DNA of 42,036 bases from the NCBI GenBank assembly GCA_001464625.1, contig LNFJ01000040.1:1-42036 (forward strand), in the 5' to 3' direction. The stretch is from Bacteroidia bacterium Ga0077558. Its GTDB lineage: Bacteria > Bacteroidota > Bacteroidia > Chitinophagales > Chitinophagaceae. Below are positions 17,095 through 25,525 of the stretch, one piece after another (within the stretch, counting starts at the first letter, position 1; each line of letters starts with the position of its first letter). Position numbers and translations under genes: made by a program. Under the pieces are notes generated by a model. That model had not been told where the DNA came from. It did no database searches and saw only the letters and a list, made by a program, of their open reading frames with translations.

Positions 17095-17685
17095 TTAATC
17101 ACTGGTCAATGTAAAATTAGATCGCTTCACCGTTTTTCGGGGAACACCATTGCTGCCTAATACAGGATTTAGCTTGGGGGTATCGATATTGAATCTTTCT
17201 TTCACCTGAGTTTCTAATGTTTTATTTTCTGGCGATACAAACACATTGCCAATGGTTACCAGGCCGTCAACTCCAATAGTGTAATCAACCATCACATAGT
17301 AATCGCCTTTTTTTAATTTTTTGGAAGCCATCACTTCAGATTTTAAAGTGCTTATCACCGTGTCCATAAATTCTTTCCAAAGCTTATTGTTATCTTTTTT
17401 TACAGCAAGAGCATCTGTTTTATCGATCGGGGTTTTATTAGTAGTGTCTGCTTTGGTTGTCCATTTCTTTATAGAATCCATGGTTATGGCCCCTGCTGGT
17501 TTCTTTTCTTCCACCACTGGTTTTTTCCGGTTGCTATCAATTTTTGAACTTAAGTCATCACCTTTACGAAGTACAGAGCCGCTGTCTGTTTTAAGCTTTC
17601 CGCCATACAGTGCATCTTTAAGTGATTGTGCGTTGGCCGCAGTAAAAGTGGCGGCAACTAATAATAATAGAATTGCTTTTTTCAT
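17095..17685 (-). CDS. Exported protein with TonB-C-like C-terminus
   Basis: 196 residues from the ATG at 17685 (MKKAILLLLVAATFTAANAQ is a clear signal peptide); an ATG nine codons earlier would put charged residues before it. The middle is low-complexity, Lys/Asp/Thr-rich and probably disordered. The C-terminal ~90 residues (YYVMVDYTIGVDGLVTIGNV ... LETQVKERF ... PVLGSNGVPRKTVKRSNFTL) resemble the TonB C-terminal fold of Bacteroidota energy transducers, but there is no anchor and no ExbB/ExbD nearby. Its role in the periplasm is unknown. It ends 3 bp from the stop of the converging acetyltransferase gene. Confidence 0.65.
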   Translation of the reverse strand: MKKAILLLLVAATFTAANAQSLKDALYGGKLKTDSGSVLRKGDDLSSKIDSNRKKPVVEEKKPAGAITMDSIKKWTTKADTTNKTPIDKTDALAVKKDNNKLWKEFMDTVISTLKSEVMASKKLKKGDYYVMVDYTIGVDGLVTIGNVFVSPENKTLETQVKERFNIDTPKLNPVLGSNGVPRKTVKRSNFTLTSD

Positions 17686-17941
17686 ATGGAGTCCTTTTAA
17701 GCGAGGTTTCATTCAACTAATTCACCCTGCAAGTTAAGGAGCAAAACTGTTAGCATCTTCATAATCTCTTTATTAAAAACTGCCAATATAACTTGCGATA
17801 AACATTCGGCAGGCCAATTAAGTTAAGTATCTTTATAACTGTCAAAACATATATCATATTTGTCAGCAATTCAATTTATAAGGGTTAAAAATTAACTAGT
17901 ATCAGAATAATAAGCATCCCTAAATAATTTAATCTAAAAAC

Positions 17942-18256
17942 ATGACTATACAATTAAACGCAGATAAGAACTTAAGCATACACCAGGCATTCGGAACCAA
18001 GTTAAAAGATTTATTGACAGACGAGTTAAGCAGGTTTAGTGAGCATATTACAAGAATTGAAGTACATCTCTCGGATGAAAATGGCTCCAAAAAAGGGTTG
18101 GATGATAAGCGATGTTTACTTGAAGCAAGATTGGAAGGCATGCAGCCTATTGCGGTAACTAGTTTTTCCGATACACATGAAAATGCTGTTATTAGTGCTA
18201 TCGATAAACTAAAATCTTCTCTTACCAAAATACTTGGTCGTTTGCGTAGTCATTAA
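17942..18256 (+). CDS. HPF/RaiA-family ribosome-associated protein
   Basis: 104 residues with the HPF/RaiA layout: an N-terminal strand (TIQLNADKNLSIHQ), helix 1 (KLKDLLTDELSRFSEHITRI), strand (EVHLSDENGS), the conserved 'D..C.LEARL.G..P' strand and the C-terminal helix (ENAVISAIDKLKSSLTKILG). Family members bind the small ribosomal subunit and promote 70S dimerisation or silencing in slow growth. It lacks the long C-terminal dimerisation domain of long HPF, so it is a short form. The next gene follows by 51 bp, possibly in the same transcript. Confidence 0.8.
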   Translation: MTIQLNADKNLSIHQAFGTKLKDLLTDELSRFSEHITRIEVHLSDENGSKKGLDDKRCLLEARLEGMQPIAVTSFSDTHENAVISAIDKLKSSLTKILGRLRSH

Positions 18257-18307
18257 AGAATTATAGCTTATTGAATATTTATTATAGAATAATTTAATAG
18301 TTACAAT

Positions 18308-18619
18308 ATGAAAGAGAGCTATGGAACTTTGTCAGAAACTATCAATGGCTTAAAAAAAGAGGGGTATACGCTGGATTTTAATGTCAGTCAAAAATGTCTT
18401 GTCTGTAATGAGATCAACGAACAATTATCCCCTGAAGAATTTAAGATTGATAAAGTCTACCGGTTTGAAGGAGCTTCTAACCCGGATGATCAGTCAATCC
18501 TGTATGCTATCTCATCGCTAAAGTTTAATGTGAAAGGTGTGCTTGTAAACGGGTATGGTATTTCTGCTGATGTAGAAACAGATGAGCTAATTGAAAAACT
18601 GCAAATACATCCAGGTTAA
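18308..18619 (+). CDS. Conserved small protein, often mislabelled PRPP synthetase
   Basis: 103 residues. The sequence 'TLSETINGLKKEGYTLDFNV', 'EEFKIDKVYRFEGASNPDDQ', 'SILYAISSL..NVKGVLVNGYGISAD' is the signature of a Bacteroidota family that databases often call 'phosphoribosylpyrophosphate synthetase'. It is far too short for that enzyme (about 310 residues) and has no PRPP-binding loop, so the label should not be used. It is soluble, with one cysteine pair (CLVCNEI). It lies 51 bp after the ribosome-associated protein gene, a spacing that permits co-transcription. Function unknown. Confidence 0.75.
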   Translation: MKESYGTLSETINGLKKEGYTLDFNVSQKCLVCNEINEQLSPEEFKIDKVYRFEGASNPDDQSILYAISSLKFNVKGVLVNGYGISADVETDELIEKLQIHPG

Positions 18620-18763
18620 TTATTGACGCAGCATTGCCGTCCCACTATTTATCCTGAACGATACAATTTTTCAGCAATTTCTTTCTTGAAACATTTCAGG
18701 GATTTAGTTGTTTGCTCTTGCCGTACTTTCATCGGCAATTTTCGCTTGCACCCATATCCAACT

Positions 18764-18771
18764 TATCTTTG
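18764..18771 (+). promoter_or_regulatory. Bacteroidota -7 box TATCTTTG
   Basis: A perfect TAnnTTTG box 17 bp before the start codon of the flavin-dependent oxidoreductase gene. A TTGC lies 14 bp upstream, closer than the usual ~19 bp, so only the -7 element is claimed. Confidence 0.45.
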
Positions 18772-18788
18772 CACCTAAATAATCCGTT

Positions 18789-19827
18789 ATGGAATTAGGA
18801 ATTGGCATGTTTGGAGATAATCATTACGATAAAGATGGTAAGCCACAAGCTCCCGGCCTGCGTCTACAGGAACTTATTGAAGAAATAAAATTGATGGATG
18901 AAGTAGGACTGGATTTTTTTGGTATTGGGGAGCATCATCGTCCTGATTATGCAGTTTCTGCACCTGAAATTATTTTAGCTGCAGCAGCCAACGTTACAAA
19001 AAATATCAAACTCGGCAGTGCGGTTTCTGTATTAAGTTCTTCTGATCCGGTTAAGTTGTATCAAAATTTTGCCACAATTGATTTGCTTACGAATGGCAGG
19101 GCAGAACTAGTTGCAGGTCGAGGTAGTTTTATTGAATCATTCCCCTTGTTTGGCTACAACCTGCAAGACTATGATGATCTCTTTGAAGAAAAATTAGAAT
19201 TGTTACTTAAAATAAATAATGAGAATCCCATCAACTGGAAAGGAAAATTCAGGCCTGCATTAAAAGACCAGGAAGTATGGCCCCGTGCAGTAAATGATCA
19301 TCTCAATATTTGGGTGGCTGTAGGTGGCACACCTGAGTCGGTATTGAGAGCAGGCCGGCATGGACTACCGGTGATCTTTGCGATCATTGGTGGAAACCCG
19401 GTGCAGTTTAAGCAGCTATTTGATTATTACAGAAAAGTATATGACCATTATGGTCATGATAAAGAAAAATTGCAGGTGGGAGGGAGTACATATGCATGCA
19501 TTGTTTGGGGACAACAGTCAGCAAATTGCAGATGAATACTATCCTATCTATTCTTCACAAATGGATAGAGTAGGTGGCAGTCGTGGTTGGCCTCCTTACC
19601 AACGACAGCAATACGATGTGGGTAGAAGTGATAAGGGGCATTTATTAATTGGCGATGCCAATGAAGCAATTGATAAAATTTTGCAGCTACAGGAATTATT
19701 TGGGCTCACCCGTTTTTCTGCCCATATGGATGTTGGTGGGCCATCGCATAAATCGCTGATGAAATCTATTGAGATTTTCGGAACTAAAATAGCACCCAAA
19801 GTAAGAGAAGCATTGAAAAGAGTTTAA
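18789..19827 (+). pseudogene. LLM-class flavin-dependent oxidoreductase, frameshifted by a 4-bp duplication
   Basis: The first frame (18789-19535) encodes the bulk of a luciferase-like monooxygenase: MELGIGMFGDNHYDKDGKPQ, FFGIGEHHRPDYAVSAPEI, KLGSAVSVLSSSDPVKLYQ, ELVAGRGSFIESFPLFGY. It then runs into unrelated sequence and a TGA. The rest (HALFGDNSQQIADEYYPIYS, GGSRGWPPYQ, GHLLIGDANEAIDKILQLQE, IEIFGTKIAPKVRE) is in another frame up to 19827. At 19478-19485 the bases read GGGAGGGA; removing one GGGA restores 'LQVGVHMH', exactly the family pattern, and gives a 344-residue enzyme. The intact form would be an FMN/F420-type oxidoreductase; as read here it lacks the C-terminal third and is probably inactive. 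Confidence 0.9.
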
Positions 19828-19862
19828 TTAAAATACCTCCAACCGATATTGTAAAGCATCCC

Positions 19863-20351
19863 ATGGCAAAAAATCAATTAACGCAAGACAGTCAGTTTAT
19901 AGTAGGTGAGAATAAGGGACTTGATTATGTGCTGGCTTTTTTATGCCTGGCATTATTTAGCTATGGGTTAATAGATGCAATACGACACAATTTTACAAAT
20001 CTTAGTGCATCAACTTTTGTTTTCCTCATAGCATTGGTTGCTGCTATTTTATTTTTTATAAAAGGTAATAGCAAACGGGTATATATCCGCATTAACAATA
20101 AAGGCATTTACCAGGATGAACGATTAGTAACCGGGTGGGATAATTTTCACAATGCTTATATTTCCCAGAAGGAAAAAGTAATAACGATACAGGATAATTT
20201 TCAATTGGTAGTCGAGTATCTGAAAGATGGTACGAAGCAAGGTATTCGAAAAAAAATACCGCTTACGAATACCCAAAATAAATCAGAAGAGGAAGTATTG
20301 GAGGCAGTAAAGTTTTTTTGGAGCGTATATAAAAAGCAGAGAGGAGTGTAA
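19863..20351 (+). CDS. Membrane protein with two helices and a PH-like C-terminus
   Basis: 162 residues. Two hydrophobic segments (~24-43, LDYVLAFLCLALFSYGLI; ~53-72, FVFLIALVAAILFFI) are followed by ~85 residues of beta-strand pattern (RVYIRINNKGIYQDERLVTG, WDNFHNAYISQKEKVITIQD). This is an arrangement seen in bacterial PH-domain membrane proteins. No closer match is recognised. It begins 35 bp after the broken oxidoreductase gene and ends at a strong bidirectional terminator shared with the convergent sugar dehydrogenase. Confidence 0.65.
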   Translation: MAKNQLTQDSQFIVGENKGLDYVLAFLCLALFSYGLIDAIRHNFTNLSASTFVFLIALVAAILFFIKGNSKRVYIRINNKGIYQDERLVTGWDNFHNAYISQKEKVITIQDNFQLVVEYLKDGTKQGIRKKIPLTNTQNKSEEEVLEAVKFFWSVYKKQRGV

Positions 20352-20366
20352 AGTATTCGATTAAAT

Positions 20367-20399
20367 AAAAAATCCGTAGGATTCAACTACGGATTTTTT
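20367..20399. terminator. Bidirectional terminator
   Basis: Stem AATCCGTAG / CTACGGATT (20371-20379 with 20387-20395), loop GATTCAA, extended by A-runs and T-runs on both flanks (20367-20370, 20396-20399). It sits between convergent genes and can serve both strands. Confidence 0.9.
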
Positions 20400-20421
20400 A
20401 TTCATTTTTTTATGGCTGATT

Positions 20422-21654
20422 TTATTTTTTACTAACCTTATACAAACTTCCGTTATCTGTAACCGCATACAGCATACCATTATAATATGCTACATCACGG
20501 AATCGTTCGTTTTTATCCGCTAATATTCTTTCTTCTCCCACCACTTTATTATTTACGATAACCAACCTTGCAATATGCTGGCTGCTTAATCCGCCGATGA
20601 ATAGATTATTTTTCCACTCAGGAATTGCATTGCCGGTATAGAAAACCATACCACTGGGAGAAAGGACCGGATCCCAATAATATACAGGTTGTTCCATACC
20701 TGCCTTTTGCTGAATGGCTTCGCCAATTTCGTTGCCGCCATATTCTATACCATAGGTAATTACTGGCCAGCCGTAATTTTTACCAGGCTTTATGATATTA
20801 AGTTCATCGCCACCACGGGGACCAAATTCTGCTTCCCACAATTCACCCGTCACAGGATGTATATCTAAACTTTGTGCATTACGAATGCCATAGGCATATA
20901 TTTCTGGCATCGCATTCTTATTATTTATGAATGGATTACCGGGAGCAGGTTTTCCTTCTTTCGTTATTTTAAAGATCTTTCCAAGTCCCGAATTAAGTTG
21001 TTGCGCCTGCACTCTTCCTTCCATTATTGATCTTTCACCGGTGCTTACAAAAAGATGACCATCTTTATCAAAGCGTAATCTTGAACCAAAATGCAAACCA
21101 CTTTTCAATGCAGGAGTAGCCCTGAAGATTACGACAAGGCTTTCAACCGTTCCGGCAACTTCATTCAGTTTTCCTTTGGCTACAGCCATTAGATTGCCAA
21201 CACCATTCTTTTCGGAGAAGGACCAATAAATCATTTTGTTTTGTGCAAATGCAGGATCTAAAGCTACGTCTAGTAATCCACCTTGTCCGCCAGCATCTAC
21301 CGCAGGCAAACCCGTTATCTTTTTTACCAGGTTTCCATTGGCATCAAAAATTTGCATGAAGCCGGTTTTGTCTGTTACCAATAACCGCCCATCTGCAAAT
21401 GGAATAACAGCCCAGGGTCTGCCAATCTTATCGGCAATTTTATCTGCTTTATAAGCGGTAATAGTTTTTACACCCGCAATTCTTGTTTGTCCTTTGAAAG
21501 CGGATTTATAATTGCTGTTTGGCTTTTTTGTTTCTACCGGTGCAGTCGTATCTGCCCCAGTAGTTTTATCAACCGATGCGTTGCTGTCGTTGCACCTTGT
21601 AGAAGAGGCCGCAATTAGTATGGCTGATAAACAGATGAAAGTTCTTACTTGCAT
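20422..21654 (-). CDS. PQQ-dependent sugar dehydrogenase (Asd/YliI-like)
   Basis: 410 residues. The N-terminus (VRTFICLSAILIAASSTRCN) is an export signal with a Cys near residue 22; the box STRC is not a canonical lipobox, so lipoprotein status is uncertain. The mature protein is a six-bladed propeller of the soluble glucose/sorbosone dehydrogenase family: PWAVIPFADGRLLVTDKTG, GGQGGLLDVALDP, SGLHFGSRLRFDKDGHLFVS, EIYAYGIRNAQSLDIHP, FGPRGGDELNIIKPGKNYGW. Family members bind PQQ and Ca2+ and oxidise aldose sugars at C1 in the periplasm. The substrate is not predictable. No PQQ synthesis genes are in the window, so the cofactor may come from outside. Confidence 0.9.
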   Translation of the reverse strand: MQVRTFICLSAILIAASSTRCNDSNASVDKTTGADTTAPVETKKPNSNYKSAFKGQTRIAGVKTITAYKADKIADKIGRPWAVIPFADGRLLVTDKTGFMQIFDANGNLVKKITGLPAVDAGGQGGLLDVALDPAFAQNKMIYWSFSEKNGVGNLMAVAKGKLNEVAGTVESLVVIFRATPALKSGLHFGSRLRFDKDGHLFVSTGERSIMEGRVQAQQLNSGLGKIFKITKEGKPAPGNPFINNKNAMPEIYAYGIRNAQSLDIHPVTGELWEAEFGPRGGDELNIIKPGKNYGWPVITYGIEYGGNEIGEAIQQKAGMEQPVYYWDPVLSPSGMVFYTGNAIPEWKNNLFIGGLSSQHIARLVIVNNKVVGEERILADKNERFRDVAYYNGMLYAVTDNGSLYKVSKK

Positions 21655-21812
21655 GAATTATAATTTTATAGGTGTAAAAATAGCACTTGCATCTCTATAT
21701 CTGACTATTTATAAAACTACTATATCGTTATTTTCAAGGACTCTTTTTGTGAATATCTGACCACTATAAATAATACTTCCTTCTAATTTGTAGCAAGCTG
21801 TAGCTTTATAGT

Positions 21813-22793
21813 ATGAAAATTGCTTTTTTCTCCACGCAACCTTACGACAGAGAGTATTTTGAACGGTACAATGACCAACACGAAATCATCTTTTTTGAAG
21901 CCCGGTTAAATGAACAAACCGTAAAATTAGCAACCGGTTGCGAAGCGATCTGTGCATTTGTAAACGACAGGTTGGATGCAGGTATAATTACAGCCCTAAA
22001 AGATATAGGAATTAAAATCATTGCACAGCGATGTGCAGGATTTAATAATGTAGATATTGCTGCTGCTCATGAGAATGGTATTACGGTGGTTAGAGTGCCT
22101 GCTTATTCACCTCATGCGGTGGCCGAACATGCATTGGCATTGTTAATGACACTCAATCGCAAAACACATAAAGCTTACAACAGAGTACGGGAAGGCAATT
22201 TTTCATTGGACCGGTTAACGGGGTTTGATTTATATGGTAAAACTGTAGGGATAGTCGGTACAGGAAAGATAGGACAATGTTTTGCCCGCATCATGCAGGG
22301 ACTAGGTTGCAACGTATTGGCATTTGATATCATTGCAAATAAAGAAATGGAGAGTTTAGGAGTGCAATATTTACCATTGCTGGAATTATTACAACAAAGT
22401 GACATTATATCGCTGCACTGTCCGCTTACCGAACAAACAAAGCATCTTATAAATGAAGATACATTGCGCAGCATGAAAGATGGTGCAATGCTTATCAATA
22501 CCAGCCGCGGTGCATTGATAGATACAAAAGCGGTTATCAACTCATTGAAAAATGGTAAGCTGGGTTACCTGGGTATTGATGTGTATGAACTAGAGGAAAA
22601 ATTATTTTTTCATGATTTAAGTGAAAGTGTAATTACAGATGATATGCTGGTAAGATTATTAGGTTTCCCCAATGTACTAATTACTTCTCACCAGGGGTTT
22701 TTAACGGAAGAAGCATTGACCCAAATAGCACAGATCACCTTACAGAATATAACAGACTTTGCAGGGCAAAAGCCTTTGACAAATAAGGTATAA
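21813..22793 (+). CDS. ldhA: D-lactate dehydrogenase (2-hydroxyacid dehydrogenase)
   Basis: 326 residues, the usual length. The NAD-binding Rossmann motif is VGIVGTGKIGQCFARIMQGL (~146-165), followed by the acidic residue in VLAFD. The catalytic residues fall at Arg232 (NTSRGALID), Glu261 (DVYELEEKLFFHD) and His293 (LITSHQGF), each offset by three from the well-studied D-LDH numbering. The DVYE..E..FF segment distinguishes D-LDH from other hydroxyacid dehydrogenases. It interconverts pyruvate and D-lactate with NADH in the cytoplasm, useful in fermentation or lactate use. The gene is divergent from the sugar dehydrogenase, with a shared 158-bp upstream region. Confidence 0.9.
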   Translation: MKIAFFSTQPYDREYFERYNDQHEIIFFEARLNEQTVKLATGCEAICAFVNDRLDAGIITALKDIGIKIIAQRCAGFNNVDIAAAHENGITVVRVPAYSPHAVAEHALALLMTLNRKTHKAYNRVREGNFSLDRLTGFDLYGKTVGIVGTGKIGQCFARIMQGLGCNVLAFDIIANKEMESLGVQYLPLLELLQQSDIISLHCPLTEQTKHLINEDTLRSMKDGAMLINTSRGALIDTKAVINSLKNGKLGYLGIDVYELEEKLFFHDLSESVITDDMLVRLLGFPNVLITSHQGFLTEEALTQIAQITLQNITDFAGQKPLTNKV

Positions 22794-22972
22794 TTGATAT
22801 AAGGTAATTTACAATCGCTGCTAATTGCTGAAATCAACGGCAATTATTTCCCCAAGGGAAGTTTATTTGCGCCTATATGGCTTAAAAGGAGCAATTGTCA
22901 GGCATTTTACTTTCGGGGTATGGTATTTGACACTTATATATCGCTGTATAGCGCCTTGCGTATGCCATAACA

Positions 22973-22985
22973 AAATGCAGCATTT
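22973..22985. promoter_or_regulatory. Palindrome AAATGCaGCATTT before the 75-aa lipoprotein gene
   Basis: The same 13 bases as at 12019-12031. Here they lie 15 bp before the ATG. It may be a shared operator or a leader hairpin; no regulator is known. Confidence 0.35.
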
Positions 22986-23000
22986 CACTTAAATTTTTTT

Positions 23001-23228
23001 ATGAAAAAAATCATTACGTTATCGTTTCTGTCTTTTGCATCGGCTGTAGTAATATCTTCTTGCGGGTCTGGTGAAGATAAAAAAGAGGTTATTATTGTTC
23101 CTGCTTCCACACAACGTGTAATAATAGAAGAAAAGGAACCAGCTAAAAAATCTACGACTGTTACATTAGATAAAAATGGAGTAAAGGTTGAAGGAAAGAA
23201 AGTGGAAGTGGTGATTAAGAAAAACTAA
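23001..23228 (+). CDS. Small lipoprotein (75 aa)
   Basis: 75 residues. Signal peptide with lipobox VISSC at residues 17-21, so the mature protein begins with a lipidated Cys21 and has about 55 residues. The mature part is highly charged with a Glu/Lys-rich stretch (RVIIEEKEPAKKSTTVTLDK) and a strand-like C-terminus (GVKVEGKKVEVVIKK). No family is recognised. Location is the inner or outer membrane facing the periplasm. It is monocistronic: about 207 bp precede it and a terminator follows at 23288. Confidence 0.65.
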   Translation: MKKIITLSFLSFASAVVISSCGSGEDKKEVIIVPASTQRVIIEEKEPAKKSTTVTLDKNGVKVEGKKVEVVIKKN

Positions 23229-23287
23229 TTCTAAAATTATACTGTGTGGGTGCATCGCCTCGTTTTTATGCGATATCCTGTAATCTT

Positions 23288-23328
23288 AAGTGCTGTTGCC
23301 ATCTTATTTAGACAGCAACAGCACTTTT
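23288..23328. terminator. Bidirectional terminator
   Basis: Stem AAGTGCTGTTGC / GCAACAGCACTT (23288-23299 with 23315-23326), 15-nt loop, flanked by a T-run to the right. It separates the small lipoprotein gene from the convergent YiaA-like gene. Confidence 0.8.
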
Positions 23329-23339
23329 GAATTTATAAA

Positions 23340-23756
23340 TTAGTCATTCTCCTCTTTTGTTTCTGCGGCTTTAAAATCTCTGGTGTTTTTTTGTACCGCA
23401 ATAGCAGCAAACAAACTGAGGGTAAATGCCATTGCATAAAACCCTTTTTCGCTTTTTAATAAGTCGGCATTCCATAAACCAACTGTCAATAATACAATTG
23501 ATAAAAGTGTAGTAAACCAGGCAAGGCCATAATAAATATTTGTAACAGGTATGCCTTCCATCTGATCCCGCACAGTTTTTTGTACAGAAATGGCCGAGAA
23601 CAATCCAAACATTAATACTGTAAAATAATATCCCTTTTCATTGAGTTCCATTTCGGCATTCCATAAGCCAATCAGAAATGCAATTACACCAATAAGTAAA
23701 GCTACCCAGGAGGCACCAATAAATGCTGCTGAAGGTTTTTGTGGTCTAGGTTCCAT
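23340..23756 (-). CDS. YiaA/YiaB two-helix-domain membrane protein
   Basis: 138 residues with four hydrophobic segments arranged as two copies of the YiaAB motif: '[34 protein letters not shown]' and '[34 protein letters not shown]'. Each copy contains GLWNA and EKG(Y/F)Y, and each is followed by 'SVQKTVRD' or 'AVQKNTRD'. E. coli YiaA and YiaB have the same domain and unknown function. An inner-membrane protein. The gene sits 82 bp downstream of the Crp/Fnr-type regulator gene on the same strand, so it may be its target or partner. Confidence 0.85.
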   Translation of the reverse strand: MEPRPQKPSAAFIGASWVALLIGVIAFLIGLWNAEMELNEKGYYFTVLMFGLFSAISVQKTVRDQMEGIPVTNIYYGLAWFTTLLSIVLLTVGLWNADLLKSEKGFYAMAFTLSLFAAIAVQKNTRDFKAAETKEEND

Positions 23757-23837
23757 GTTTATATATTTTAAGAACCAAATCTATCTACCATGTGGCAGAT
23801 CATTTTTGACCTATATCAAAAACGTATAATGCAAATG

Positions 23838-24401
23838 TTAAAGCTTGCTTCTTATACGGCTTAATGTTTCCTGACTTATGCCAAGGTAGGAGGCAATATG
23901 ACCAAGCGAAACTCTTTCTATAATATGTGGCGTTTGAATCAATAAACTTTCATATCGTTCTGCAGCTGATTTGAATTGGGCATTCACAAATCGTTCTTCC
24001 AACCGGATATAATATTTCTCATAGGCAATTCGTACCAGTCGTTCTATTTCATGATATTGATTATACAAGCCCGTTAAAGTATCCTTCGATATACTCCATA
24101 GAATACTTCCTTCCAGCAATTGTATATTTTCTACAGCGGCTTCCTGTGTAATAAAACTATGAAAAGAGGTAACGAAATCATTTTCAAATCCAAACCAATG
24201 AGTGATCTCTTTGCCATCTAGATTGTAGAACCCTCTTAATGCTCCTTGTTGCAAAAAATATAAATGCCGGCAGATATTCCCTTCTGTTAGCAGGTATTCG
24301 TTTTTAGAAAGAATTACCTTTTCAAAACAATTTTGCAAGGCATCTTGTGCTTCATTGCTTAGGGGTGAATAATTCTTTATGTGATTTAATAATTTCTCCA
24401 T
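23838..24401 (-). CDS. Crp/Fnr-family transcription regulator
   Basis: 187 residues. Residues ~8-115 form the cyclic-nucleotide-binding-like barrel (EKVILSKNEYLLTEGNICRH, LYFLQQGALRGFYNLDGKEI, THWFGFENDFVTSFHSFI). The effector-binding phosphate cassette is not conserved, so cAMP binding is doubtful. A dimerisation helix follows, then a C-terminal helix-turn-helix (SLGHIASYLGISQETLSRIR) as in other Bacteroidota Crp-like regulators. It ends soon after the recognition helix, normal for this group. It lies upstream of the YiaA-like gene in the same orientation and is divergent from the SDR gene, its possible targets. Confidence 0.88.
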   Translation of the reverse strand: MEKLLNHIKNYSPLSNEAQDALQNCFEKVILSKNEYLLTEGNICRHLYFLQQGALRGFYNLDGKEITHWFGFENDFVTSFHSFITQEAAVENIQLLEGSILWSISKDTLTGLYNQYHEIERLVRIAYEKYYIRLEERFVNAQFKSAAERYESLLIQTPHIIERVSLGHIASYLGISQETLSRIRSKL

Positions 24402-24528
24402 TGGTAAACACTAAAATAGGAAAGAATAGTTGATGATAGTACTAGCTGCTGTGGATATAGGCTCTTTCACCAGGCAGATTTGAGTATTTTTATTCCCCTT
24501 AGCGTAATATTTTTAAGCCATCTATTAA

Positions 24529-24536
24529 TAGTTTTG
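24529..24536 (+). promoter_or_regulatory. Bacteroidota -7 box TAGTTTTG
   Basis: Perfect TAnnTTTG match 28 bp before the SDR start codon; no clear TTTG is present at the usual distance upstream. Confidence 0.45.
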
Positions 24537-24564
24537 TTTTCTTTTCATCCTAAACAAGATTATA

Positions 24565-25401
24565 ATGAGTAAAGTATGGTTCATAACAGGTTGTTCAACG
24601 GGTTTTGGTCGCAGCCTGGCACAGGAAGTTTTACAAAACGGAGAACGGGTAGCAGTAACGGCTCGCAATACGGATGATATACAAGAGTTGGTAAATCAAT
24701 TTCCGGAAACAGCCTTTGCTATTCAACTGGATGTTACAAACCCGGAACAAGTTAAAAATGCGGTACAACAAGCATTGGATAAATTTGGTCGAATTAATGT
24801 GCTGGTGAATAATGCCGGCATTGGTTATTTCGGTGCATTGGAGGAAAGTGAAGAAGCAGAAGTACGCCGTATGTTTGAAATTAATTTCTTTGGATTAGCC
24901 GCTGTTACAAATGCAGTATTACCATCGATGAGGGCACAACGCAGCGGACATATTATCAATATTTCATCTGTTGGTGGAATGGTAGCTTTTCCTGGTATTG
25001 GTTTTTATAATGCCAGCAAATTTGCCGTTACCGGTTATTCAGAAGCATTAGCGAAAGAAGTGGGTGCATTGGGTATTAAAGTAACAGTGATTGCACCTAG
25101 TGGTTTCCGTACGGATTGGGCTGGACGTTCTGCTAACGATACAAAAGTTGTAATTGCTGATTATGAAGCAACAGCACATGCCAACTTGAATACGATTCGT
25201 AAAGCCAGTGGCAATCAACCCGGAGATCCGGTAAGAGCAGCACAAGCAATTATTAAAGTAGTTGAATCTGCTACACCACCATTACGGTTGATGTTGGGTG
25301 TTGGGGCTTTAAAAGGTATTCGTAATAAAATTGCCGAACTGCAAAACGATATAGATACGTGGGAAGAAACCACGGTGTGGGCTGATAATCCTAAGGCATA
25401 A
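24565..25401 (+). CDS. Short-chain dehydrogenase/reductase (SDR)
   Basis: 278 residues, classical SDR. Cofactor motif TGCSTGFG at residues 8-15, NNAG at ~90 (VLVNNAGIGYFG), catalytic Ser in INISSVGG, and YNASK with Tyr148 and Lys152. The TGCSTGFGRSLA start and the C-terminal extension (MLGVGALKGIRNKIAELQND) match the subgroup usually annotated as 'oxidoreductase'. An Arg at residue 33 (VTARNTDD) suggests NADPH preference. The substrate is unknown. It is divergent from the Crp/Fnr-type gene across 163 bp and followed by a terminator, so it forms its own unit. Confidence 0.9.
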   Translation: MSKVWFITGCSTGFGRSLAQEVLQNGERVAVTARNTDDIQELVNQFPETAFAIQLDVTNPEQVKNAVQQALDKFGRINVLVNNAGIGYFGALEESEEAEVRRMFEINFFGLAAVTNAVLPSMRAQRSGHIINISSVGGMVAFPGIGFYNASKFAVTGYSEALAKEVGALGIKVTVIAPSGFRTDWAGRSANDTKVVIADYEATAHANLNTIRKASGNQPGDPVRAAQAIIKVVESATPPLRLMLGVGALKGIRNKIAELQNDIDTWEETTVWADNPKA

Positions 25402-25424
25402 TTAAATACTCATAAGACTTTTAT

Positions 25425-25456
25425 AAGCTATCCTTTAATAGGGATGGCTTTTTTTA
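25425..25456 (+). terminator. Rho-independent terminator
   Basis: Stem AAGCTATCC / GGATGGCTT (25425-25433 with 25442-25450, one G-U pair), 8-nt loop, followed by a T-run. Ends the SDR transcript. Confidence 0.8.
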
Positions 25457-25525
25457 TTAATATCAAAAACTGATGCTATACAGTTTTCAAAATAAGATTT
25501 ATCTTCCCCACTAAATATTTCTCCC

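Noticed and set aside
18308-18619. Phosphoribosylpyrophosphate synthetase
   Set aside because: The 103-residue protein is a third of the enzyme's length and has no PRPP-binding loop; the label comes from database propagation.
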